A DNA stretch of 64,000 bases from Chlorella sorokiniana (Eukaryota > Chlorophyta > Trebouxiophyceae > Chlorellales > Chlorellaceae): contig CP084616.1 of the NCBI GenBank assembly GCA_025917655.1, positions 1,302,001-1,366,000 of the forward strand, written 5' to 3'. Position numbers and translations under genes: made by a program. Shown piece by piece: positions 32,683 through 41,508 of the stretch (position 1 is its first letter; the number at the start of each line of letters is the position of its first letter). Under the pieces are notes generated by a model. It saw only the letters and a program-made list of their open reading frames with translations, had not been told where the DNA came from and did not search any database.

Positions 32683-33815
32683 GAAGCCAACAGACAGGAA
32701 TGGACTGGCCCTAACTGAAAACTCATCAGGCCAGCAGCACACGGGAGTCAAAGCCAAGGCCCGCGCACCCCATCGCGCCCAGGTGAAGATGCAAGATGCA
32801 GCAAGCACAAAAGATGGCAAGCAACCGTGCACACAAGCACGCTGACGAGGATGCAACGCAAGGAAACTGTGAAAGAGTCGAAAAAGGCAAGGAAGAATCC
32901 AACGCAAGCCGGGCAGGGGCGGCAGGGGCTGCGGGAACGGCGACGCAGGCCCACTCAAGCTTCGCTTTGCTTCGCCCCTGCGCTCGCCGTCGCTTCAGCG
33001 TCGGGGCTGGGGCTCAGACTCGCTGCTGCGGGTGTCGTCTCCAGCCAACGACAGACGGTAGCAATGGTGCACAAAGCTGGCCACCGCCACCGGATCCTGC
33101 TCAATGAACTGTGCCGAAGCTCCCTGCCCCGCCAACGGGCCGCTCGGCGGACTATGACCGACACCCCAAAGGGACTCACTGTAATCAATCCAAAACACTT
33201 GAGACGTAAGAGCGCCCCCTCAAAAAAAAAAAAAAAAAAATCAGTCCAAAACAGAAAAAAAGACTCACTGTAATCAGCCCGCAGGCGGGCATACTTTGGG
33301 CAGTCAAACACCTTGTGATGCTCGTCCTCCACAACACCCATCGAGCAATGGGCGCAGGTCCGGCTGGGCCTGTCCAACCCCTCACGCCTCCCAGTCTCCA
33401 CCCGCAACCAATGACAGCCCGTGCGGAACCTGGCCAGGCTGGCCATGTGCGCACAGTTGTCAACCTCGGTCAGATAAGGTTGCGGGCGACGGAAGTACTG
33501 AACACGCGTGAGGCCCCGACTCACATTAGCGCAGTAATACCGCACTTTGGGCTGGGACGGTGCTCCATGCAGGACGCCCTCGACGTAGGCCTCGTCAGTG
33601 AGGGCGCAAGCCTCGCCGACATCAACTTGGTAGGGCTCCCCACCATCAAGGGGACCCAAACCCAAGCTGCGAAGGTATCCTACAACCTGGGTCTCCCTTT
33701 CCCTGGCGCGCACGGCTGTGAGGCGGGCCCGCGTGGCCTCCAGCACGGCTGAGCACCAAGAACCAAGTGCGGGTGGGCCTTGATGGCATCCGACCAGCTC
33801 AATCTCCCCCATGCA
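32638..33815 (-). mobile_element. LINE-2 fragment, 3' part, minus strand
   Basis: The 3' portion of a second non-LTR retrotransposon family. The coding part (about 33818 down to 32955) ends ORF2 with YLTEVDNCAHMASLARFR, TGCHWLRVETGRREGL and a Cys/His cluster CAHCSMGVVEDEHHKVFDC, the zinc-binding tail common after LINE reverse transcriptases. The 3' UTR follows and shares long blocks with 36480-36870 and 46030-46290. It is 5'-truncated and interrupted by a short A-tailed insertion at 33188-33261. Lying tail-to-tail with eIF4G, its 3' UTR faces the eIF4G 3' end. Confidence 0.8.
33188..33261. mobile_element. Very short LINE-1 3'-end insertion with target-site duplication
   Basis: A 74-bp insertion into the LINE-2 fragment, flanked by a 15-bp direct repeat GACTCACTGTAATCA (33173-33187 and 33262-33276). 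Inside are TAAGAGCGCCCCCTC plus A19, which is the LINE-1 3' terminus, preceded by an inverted piece of the same 3' end (ACTTGAGACG). This is a retrotransposition product with extreme 5' truncation and a 5' inversion, as made by twin priming. Confidence 0.8.
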
Positions 33816-34308
33816 CACTCAATCGGTCAAGCACTCGCAGCGACACCGCCTTCCCTGGCGCGCACGGCTGTGAGGCGGGCCCGCGTGGCCTCCAGCACGG
33901 CTGAGCACCAAGAACCAAGTGCGGGTGGGCCTTGATGGCATCCGACCAGCTCAATCTCCCCCATGCACACTCAATCGGTCAAGCACTCGCAGCGACACCG
34001 CCTTCCCTGGCGCGCACGGCTGTGAGGCGGGCCCGCGTGGCCTCCAGCACGGCTGAGCACCAAGAACCAAGTGCGGGTGGGCCTTGATGGCATCCGACCA
34101 GCGCAATCTCCCCCATGCACACTCAATCGGTCAAGCACTCGCAGCGACACCGCCTTCCCTGGCGCGCACGGCTGTGAGGCGGGCCCGCGTGGCCTCCAGC
34201 ACGGCTGAGCACCAAGAACCAAGTGCGGGTGGGCCTTGATGGCATCCGACCAGCTCAATCTCCCCCATGCACACTCAATCGGTCAAGCACTCGCAGCGAC
34301 ACCGCCTT
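33690..34308. repeat. 152-bp tandem satellite, main block (about 4 copies)
   Basis: The landmark CTGAGCACCAAGAAC recurs at 33749, 33901, 34053 and 34205, exactly 152 bp apart, and copies are nearly identical. The unit includes TCAATCGGTCAAGCACTCGC and ends CAATCTCCCCCATGC. Its first copy is continuous with the 5' end of the LINE-2 fragment, so part of the unit is LINE-2 coding sequence read on the minus strand. Because 152 is not a multiple of 3, it is not a coding repeat. Confidence 0.9.
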
Positions 34309-35980
34309 CTCGGGTGTGCGCCCTCCTCCCCCTCTGTCCCCGTGTCTTTCTTGCAGATGAGCATGCCACTTGGGCCCCACCCGCCCGTCTTCGCCACGTG
34401 TGGGCACACCTGCGCACCGCTTACCTCTACGCTGTGTGGCAGATGCGCGGCCGGCGAACTCTTGCGGGCCAGCCCACCTCGCCGGCCAGCGTGTGCGGTG
34501 CCACGGTAGCAGCGGTGCTGGCTGCCATCAAGCGGGACTGGGCGCGGGCCACGCACAACATGCGCCGGCTGGACGGCACCTATGCTGAGTGGTTCCGTGG
34601 CCGCGACACCTCCCTCCGTATGGGCCAGTTCAAAGCGCGGTGGACCCACAGGGGCGCGCTTTGTGTTGTGGAGGCGGGTGCTATGCGGTTGCGCTTCAGC
34701 CTGTCCCACCCGGTGGCCGCGCCAGCGGAGGACCCTTCTGCGTCTCGGGTGCCTGCAATTGCCCCTGCGTCCTGCCTTGGTCCCTTGCCCCCTCCACGCC
34801 TGCAGCTCTCCCCTGCCTCCGCTCACCCTGGTGGAGCCTCACCTGCGCCTCTCCCTCTCGCGGGGCCGCTGCTGAGTATGGAGCGTGAAGGCGGGGCAGC
34901 CCCTTCAGGCGGCGGGGCAGCAATGGCACGGGCTGCTCCACGCGCGGGCGTCGGTTAACTCTCCGCCCTGCCCTTTTCTGGCTGGGGCCCTCCTCTTCTT
35001 TGCGGGGCGCTTTCCCACGGCCTCAGCGGCCTTCTTGTCATTTTTATACTCGACCGTGCTGCTTCCACTCCCTTTTGGGCCATGCGATACAGCCTGACTT
35101 CTGTTCATCTTTACATGCGCGCTGCTGGGGCTCCTTCCATTCCTGCAGGCGGCGGCAGTTGGGCGGCCGGCAGCGGCAGCGGCGATGGCGGCAAGTGCGT
35201 GTGTAGTGGCGCGGCGGGTGATGGGCGTTCGCCACCGTGTGTGGCAACGTGCCGGCGGGGTCCGCCGCCCCCCGCCCGGCTTGCCTTGCGGCACCCGCGC
35301 CGCCGGTCCTAGCGGGCCGGCAGGCACACCTGCGGAGCGCGTACATGCCCTTGCTGTCGGTAGTCGTGTGCCCGCTGGCCCTCGGCTTGCCCCGTCCTTG
35401 CTCTTTGCATCCATTGGTTGACGGTTCCCCAGCGCTCGCCTCCTGCGTTGACTTGTCCCTGTTCCCATGGCTCCCTCCAGCACGCTTCCACACTCGATTT
35501 CCTCGCCCCTTTCTGAGTGGCTTGCGCCTTCCCTTTCCATGGCCCCCTCCTTTTCTTAGCCTGCCCCCTCCTGGACGCCCCCTTCTCCCTGTCCCAGTAC
35601 GCCCCCCTTTTTTTTGTCTTGGCCTGGTTGCCTTTGCGTCTCTTCCGTGGTGGGTTGCTCCATCCTCGCCTCGCGTCTTTCAGTTCTTTGCCTTGCCCTG
35701 TTGTGCCGCTGCCTGCCCCAGTCTGGCGGTTGCCGGGATCTCGCGTTTCATCTGCCTTCACAGCGACATACCGAGCACACACACACACAAAAAAAAAAAA
35801 GAAAAATCTGCATACCACCCCCGTGACTGCATGCCACATCTTGCTGTCACATGCGCGTTCGCGCTGCTGTTTGGCTGCCTCATCGGTCATGATGCTTCGT
35901 GGCTTCGGCCTACCTACGCTTCTTGACATCCCCCACGTCTCAAGTGTAAGAGCACCCCCTCAAAAAAAAAAAAAAAAAAA
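34309..35980 (+). mobile_element. LINE-1 copy, 5'-truncated, about 1.67 kb
   Basis: Almost the same sequence as 44112-45787 (a handful of differences by eye, roughly 99% identity). It starts inside the C-terminal part of ORF2 (CGGGTGTGCGCCCTCC) and runs through the 3' UTR to GAGCACCCCCTC and an A-tail (about 35963-35980). It is inserted in the 152-bp satellite, which resumes at once after the A-tail. I see no target-site duplication; part of one satellite unit is missing across the junction. A recent copy. Confidence 0.88.
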
Positions 35981-36177
35981 GTGCGGGTGGGCCTTGATGT
36001 CATCCGACCAGCTCAATCTCCCCCATGCACACTCAATCGGTCAAGCACTCGCAGCGACACCGCCTTCCCTGGCGCGCACGGCTGTGAGGCGGGCCCGCGT
36101 GGCCTCCAGCACGGCTGAGCACCAAGAACCAAGTGCGGGTGGGCCTTGATGTCATCCGACCAGCTCAATCTCCCCCA
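35981..36177. repeat. 152-bp satellite, second block
   Basis: A partial unit plus one full unit (landmark at 36115) between the truncated LINE-1 copy and the LINE-2 fragment. It ends in CAATCTCCCCCATGC, exactly where LINE-2 sequence begins. Confidence 0.85.
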
Positions 36178-36874
36178 TGCCGGATTTGCCCCCACTGCTC
36201 GATGGGTGTTGTGGAGGACGAGCATCACATGGTGTTTGACTGCTCGAAGTATGCCCGCCTGCGAGCCGATTACAGCGAGTCCCTTTTTGGGGTCGGTCAG
36301 GGTCCGCCCAGCGGTCCGTTGGCGGGGCAGGGAACCTTGGCACAGTTCCTTGCGCAGGATCCGGTGGCGGTGGCTAGCTTTGTGCACCGCTGCTACCGTC
36401 TGTCGTTAGCTGGAGACGGCACCCACAGCAACGATTCTGAGCCCCAGCCCCACCGCGAGGCGGCCCCGGCTTGAGTGGGCCCACGTCGCCGTTCTCGCGG
36501 CCCCTACCAGCCCGTGCCCGGCTTGCGTTGGATTCTTCCTTGCCTTTTCTGACTCTTTCACAGTTTTTCCTTGCTCTGCATCCTTGTCATCATGCTTTGC
36601 GTGCATGCTTGCTTGCCATCCCGTGTGCTTGCTGCGTCTTGCATCTTCACCTCGGCGCGATGGGGGTGCGCGGGCCCGGGCTTTGACTCCCGTGCGCTGC
36701 TGGCCTGATGAGTTCCCGGTTTCGAGGGCCAGCCCGTTCCTGTCTGCTGCCTTCGGCTGCAGCAGGGGTGGGCCCATTTGCGTCTGAGTTGCATGGGCCC
36801 TATGCCCCGTCCGCGAGGGACAGTGATTGTCCCGAAGGCAGACGTTAAACACGTGTAACATAACATAACATAAC
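36178..36874 (+). mobile_element. LINE-2 fragment, plus strand, with (ACATA)n tail
   Basis: Begins at CCGGATTTGCCCCC and codes RICPHCSMGVVEDEHHMVFDC (the Cys/His tail), KYARLRADYSESLFG and on to a stop near 36473, then a roughly 380-bp 3' UTR. The 3' end is a short pentanucleotide repeat of the type ACATA (36856-36874) instead of poly(A). Lacking most of ORF2, it is a 5'-truncated insertion. It sits precisely between CCCCATGC and ACTCAATCGG of the satellite unit. Confidence 0.82.
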
Positions 36875-37180
36875 ACTCAATCGGTCAAGCACTCGCAGCG
36901 ACACCGCCTTCCCTGGCGCGCACGGCTGTGAGGCGGGCCCGCGTGGCCTCCAGCACGGCTGAGCACCAAGAACCAAGTGCGGGTGGGCCTTGATGGCATC
37001 CGACCAGCGCAATCTCCCCCATGCACTCTCAATCGGTCAAGCACTCGCAGCGACACCGCCTTCCCTGGCGCGCACGGCTGTGAGGCGGGCCCGCGTGGCC
37101 TCCAGCACGGCTGAGCACCAAGAACCAAGTGCGGGTGGGCCTTGATGGCATCCGACCAGCTCAATCTCCCCCATGCCGTT
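36875..37180. repeat. 152-bp satellite, third block (two copies)
   Basis: Two units with landmarks at 36959 and 37111, again 152 bp apart. The block ends in CAATCTCCCCCATGC, where the long LINE-1 copy begins. Confidence 0.88.
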
Positions 37181-37181
37181 C

Positions 37182-39038
37182 AGCGCTTTGCAGCTGTTGT
37201 GCAGGCGCAGCGCCTTACTGTGCAGGTGGATGACGTTGCAGTGGGCATTCCCGTCAAGTCTGTCCTTGGCTACCTCCCGGCGGACCATTGGGTTGTGGAG
37301 CTGCGCAGCCTGCCCTCTCAGTTCGTCGTGAGTGGCACCACGGAGGCCCTGCTGGCTGTTTTTGGATACGACGCGGCCAGCGGTGTCTCTGTTGTTCATG
37401 AGCGAGCAGGTGTGGCTGCCGTTGGGCCTGGGCAGGAGGCCCATTTGCCTGTTCTGGATATGATTGAGGCAGTGGTCCGGGTGCCTTATCCCCACGCGGG
37501 ACTGCCTCGCCTGCCGCGGGTGGTACAGGGGCTGGGGTGGTCTGCTCAGGTCGTCTTGCGTCCCTGTGTCTTTGAGGGGGGCGTGTTGTCTTGCGCCGCG
37601 TGCGGCCTGCATCTGGGCAGCAGCCAGACGCGGGGCTGCACCCAGGCGTGCGGCCCGGTATGCTCTCCGCGTTTTGGGACCGGCGGCATCACGCCGGCTG
37701 CTGCTGCCGCAGCCTTGGCGGCGCCTTTGGGCGGCGGCGCCCGGCCGCTGCCAGGGGGCAGCGGCCAGGTCTGGGCCTGGCGGATGTACCTGCTGCCCCC
37801 TTGGCCGCTGGGCCTGCTGCCGCCCCGGGTGGTCCCGTTGCCCCGCGGGCCCCTCCTCCCTCCCCTCCCCTTCCTGCAGAAGAACCCATGCCGCAGGCCG
37901 TGTTGGAATACGATCAACGTCCCTATATGGCACCACAAATGGGCACATACTAATTAACCTCCGGGTTGGCGCTTTTAACAGGTTATGGGCCCCAATGCGC
38001 TAGATGGGCGCGCTGTCACATACACCCACTGGTCGTGGGTTCGATTCCCATCACGGGACATCCAGGTTTCCGGCCTGTAAAACGTTTCTCCACTCGGAAG
38101 CGGGGGAGCAGCCCTGCCTTCACGAACGTGGTTAGGTACGAAGCGAGCATACGGAACGTTGCTCGGGGAGTGTTGGAATACGATCAACGTCCCTATATGG
38201 CACCACAAATGGGCACATACTAATTAACCTCCGGGTTGGCGCTTTTAACAGGTTATGGGCCCCAATGCGCTAGATGGGCGCGCTGTCACATACACCCACT
38301 GGTCGTGGGTTCGATTCCCATCACGGGACATCCAGGTTTCCGGCCTGTAAAACGTTTCTCCACTCGGAAGCGGGGAGCAGCCCTGCCTTCACGAACGTGG
38401 TTAGGTACGAAGCGAGCATACGGAACGTTGCTCGGGGGGAGTGTTGGAATACGATCAACGTCCCTATATGGCACCACAAATGGGCACATACTAATTAACC
38501 TCCGGGTTGGCGCTTTTAACAGGCCGCGCCCGCAGTGCAACGTCCCGAGGGAGAGCCTGGGTTTGATGTGGCTTGTGATTTTGTGGCGGAGGAGTTGGAT
38601 TGTTCTGCGGCCGAGGCAGAGCAGATTGTTCTTGCGGCTCGTGAGGCGCAGCCTGCGGTCTACAGAGATGCGGCCCACGCCTCTCGCCCGGGTGACTTGC
38701 CTCGTGCTTTCAGATTGGCTCTGCATGCCCAGGCTGTTGTTTTGTTGGGCGAGCCGCGGGCTGCGGCTTTGGAGGTGGCCCCGCTTGCGGATTCTGGGAG
38801 GCGGTGGGGGCGCCTGGGTCGTCGCGTCCTGCGGCCGCCCCCTCCCTCCTCTGCTTCCCCCGCCCAGGCCCATACCGCCCACCAAGCTCTGCCAAGCGTG
38901 GACCTTGGCAAAGGGCCCTGCTGGCACCCAGGGCCACCTGCCATCTGCTTCTGGCCCTCGCCGCTCGGCGCGTTTGTCGGCTCCAGCCGAGGCGGGTGCC
39001 CACAGCTGGTTGACAATTGCGACGCGGGCGGCGCCTGA
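37182..39038 (+). pseudogene. LINE-1 ORF1 protein
   Basis: Open from the left boundary: AVQRFAAVVQAQRLTVQ, VDDVAVGIPVKSVLGYL, HWVVELRSLPSQFVV and VLDMIEAVVRVPYPHA. A Cys-rich segment follows (LSCAACGLHLGSS...CTQACGPVC) that resembles a zinc knuckle of LINE ORF1 proteins, then a Pro/Gly-rich stretch. The TRIM cluster interrupts it at 37901. After the cluster the frame goes on with AEELDCSAAEAEQIVLAAR and ends TGA 39036-39038. The likely role, from the family, is nucleic-acid binding or chaperone. No ATG can be fixed. Confidence 0.65.
37901..38521 (+). mobile_element. TRIM-like miniature LTR element, tandem (LTR-int-LTR-int-LTR)
   Basis: Three 80-bp terminal repeats (37901-37980, 38171-38250, 38442-38521), each starting TGTTGG and ending TTTTAACA, separate two interiors of about 190 bp. 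The last bases before each following repeat are purine-rich (CGGGGAG, CGGGGGGAG), like a polypurine tract. The outer ends are flanked by a 5-bp duplication GGCCG (37896-37900 and 38522-38526), typical of LTR-type integration. The interior has a tRNA-like stretch with a perfect B box GGTTCGATTCC (38038-38048). It carries no protein. The repeats are near identical, so the insertion is young. It lies in LINE-1 ORF1. Confidence 0.8.
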
Positions 39039-40096
39039 GCGGGGCGCACGTCTGGACACGGTTCTTCCACCGGTTGCGGCAGCAGGAGCCGCAGCCGGCC
39101 CCGCAGATGAGTCGTTTTGATTGGCGGGCCGCTCGCCCTGCCCAGCCCTTGCGCCTCGTGGCGGTCAATGCTAACGGCCTGCGTGATGCTGCTAAGCGGC
39201 ACCAGCTGCTTGAGCGGTTCATTGCTGGTCCTTGGCATATGCTGCTTGTGTTTGAGGCGCATGCTGCCTCTGCGGAGGAGGTGGCAGGCTGGGCACGCGA
39301 GGGCACAGGGCGCGGCTCGCCTTTGCGGGAGCAGCTTTTGCTGCCCCGCACACTAGCTCTTCTGCTGGGGTGGTTGCCTTCATAAAGGCCACCGCCCCCG
39401 TGGAGGCCGTCACGCTGGCGGCTGTCCCGGCCCAGGAGGGCAGGCTTCTCCATCTTTCCTTCTCCTATGCAGGCCTTCCCTTTTCAATCCTTGGCTGTTA
39501 TGCGCCCACGGAGGCGTGCAACCGCCCTGCATTTTTCTCCAGGTCCCTTGCTGCAGCAATCCCCACCGACCGCCTTGTGCTCATGGCTGGCGATTGGAAC
39601 CACGTTTCTGATCCCTTGGACGTTGCCGGCGCTACCGCCCTTTCACGGCATCGATTTGCCGGCGCGGAGGAGTTTGCTGCGGTGGCGGCTCAGCGCAACC
39701 TGGTGGATGTGTGGCGGCGGCTCCACCCGGCGGCACGTGCAGTCACGCACGTAGCCTCCGGGGCTGCGGGCGGGCGCGCTTGGACCGTTGGTATGCGGCA
39801 GCGCCCCGCTTGCAGGGATTAGCAGCGCAGGCATCCTTCATGGCTTCCCTGGCGATCACCTCGCTGTGGATGTCCATTTGTCGCCCCCTTCCGTCGTCCC
39901 TGCTGGCCCTGGGCGCTTCCGCCTCCCTGACCACTTCCACTCCGACCCAGATTTTGTCGCTTTTGTCCGCCAGCACATCCACACCTTTGCAGAGGAGCAC
40001 CCCGTGCAGCCTGGCGCCCGCCGCGCTTACTGGGTTGCACTCAAGGCCCACCTCTCCACCCACGTCGTGGCATTCACTGCAGCCCGGCGGCGGCAA

Positions 40097-40716
40097 TGTT
40101 GGAATACGATCAACGTCCCTATATGGCACCACTAATGGGAACATACGAATTAACCTCCGGGTTGGCGCTTTTAACAGGTTATGGGCCCCAATGCGCTAGA
40201 TGGGCGCGCTCTGTCACATACACCCACTGGTCGTGGGTTCGATTCCCATCACGGGACATCCAGGTTTCCGGCCTGTAAAACGTTTCTCCACTCGGAAGCG
40301 GGGGAGCAGCCCTGCCTTCACGATCGTGGTTAGGTACGAAGCGAGCATACGGAACGTTGCTCGGGGAGTGTTGAAATACGATCAACGTCCCTATATGGCA
40401 CCACAAATGGGCACATACTAATTAACCTCCGGGTTGGCGCTTTTAACAGGTTATGGGCCCCAATGCGCTAGATGGGCGCACTGTCACATACACCCACAGA
40501 TCGTGGGTTCGATTCCCATCACGGGACATCCAGGTTTCCGGCCTGTAAAACGTTTCTCCACTCGGAAGCGGGGGGAGCAGCCCTGCCTTCACGATCGTGG
40601 TTAGGTACGAAGCGAGCATACGGAACGTTGCTCGGGGGGAGTGTTGGAATACGATCAACGTCCCTATATGGCACCACAAATGGGCACATACTAATTAACC
40701 TCCGGGTTGGCGCTTT
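40097..40716 (+). mobile_element. TRIM-like element, second tandem copy
   Basis: Same organisation: terminal repeats 40097-40176, 40369-40448 and 40642-40716 (the last slightly incomplete at its outer end), with interiors 40177-40368 and 40449-40641. It lies in the endonuclease-to-RT linker of LINE-1 ORF2. No clear target-site duplication, because the outer end is incomplete. It is very similar to the copy at 37901 and therefore of similar, recent age. Confidence 0.78.
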
Positions 40717-41157
40717 CGGCGAGCGCCCTACACGCTGGTTTCACATGTTGGACCGAGCTGCCTTACCAAACCAGCCCCCGGCGGAGCTCTTACACCCATC
40801 TTGGCGGCGAAGCAGACCAGCACACCCGGCCGTGAACTTGCCTCAACCCGGGCGGTGGCCTTCTTTCTGGGCCTCTTCCACTCGGAGGCTACCGACTCGG
40901 GGCGGTTGTTGGACTGGATGCCACCCTGTCCCCTGACGAGGCGGCTGCCACTCTAGGACCTGCTGGTGGGCGATGCCGAGGTGCAGGCTGTGTTTTGCCA
41001 CTTGGCACCAGCCCTGGCCTGGATGGTCTGCCGTATTCCTTCTACGTGACGTTCTGGTCTGAGCTGCGCCCGTTCTTCCCGGGCATGGCTGATGAGGCCT
41101 TGGCTGTAGCCTGGCCGCGCTGATGAGGGTAGCCTGGCAGCTGGGGTGGAGCCGTTC

Positions 41158-41508
41158 TGTTAAAAGCGCCAACCCGGAGGTTAATTAGTATGTGCCCATT
41201 TGTGGTGCCATATAGGGACGTTGATCGTATTTCAACACTCCCCCGAGCAACGTTCCGTATGCTCGCTTCGTACCTAACCACGATCGTGAAGGCAGGGCTG
41301 CTCCCCCGCTTCCGAGTGGAGAAACGTTTTACAGGCCGGAAACCTGGATGTCCCGTGATGGGAATCGAACCCACAATCTGTGGGTGTATGTGACAGCGCG
41401 CCCATCTAGCGCATTGGGGCCCATAACCTGTTAAAAGCGCCAACCCGGAGGTTAATTAGTATGTGCCCATTTGTGGTGCCATATAGGGACGTTGATCGTA
41501 TTTCAACA
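41158..41508 (-). mobile_element. TRIM-like element, single unit, inverted
   Basis: The simple form: terminal repeats 41158-41237 and 41429-41508 around one 191-bp interior, on the minus strand. Flanks share GTTC (41154-41157 and 41509-41512), a 4-bp and possibly 5-bp target-site duplication. It is inserted just before the RT domain of LINE-1. It looks whole for a non-coding element and defines the unit at about 351 bp. Confidence 0.8.

Noticed and set aside
33690-37180. CRISPR-like or coding repeat array
   Set aside because: Units are 152 bp head to tail without spacers, in a eukaryote; the length is not a multiple of three.
38000-41430. Several tRNA genes (B box GGTTCGATTCC repeated)
   Set aside because: The sequence does not fold into a full cloverleaf with matching acceptor and anticodon stems, and it recurs only inside the TRIM interiors.
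37901-41508. Plain tRNA-derived SINE
   Set aside because: Terminal direct repeats with TG..CA ends, a purine tract and a 5-bp target duplication point to an LTR-type miniature element instead.
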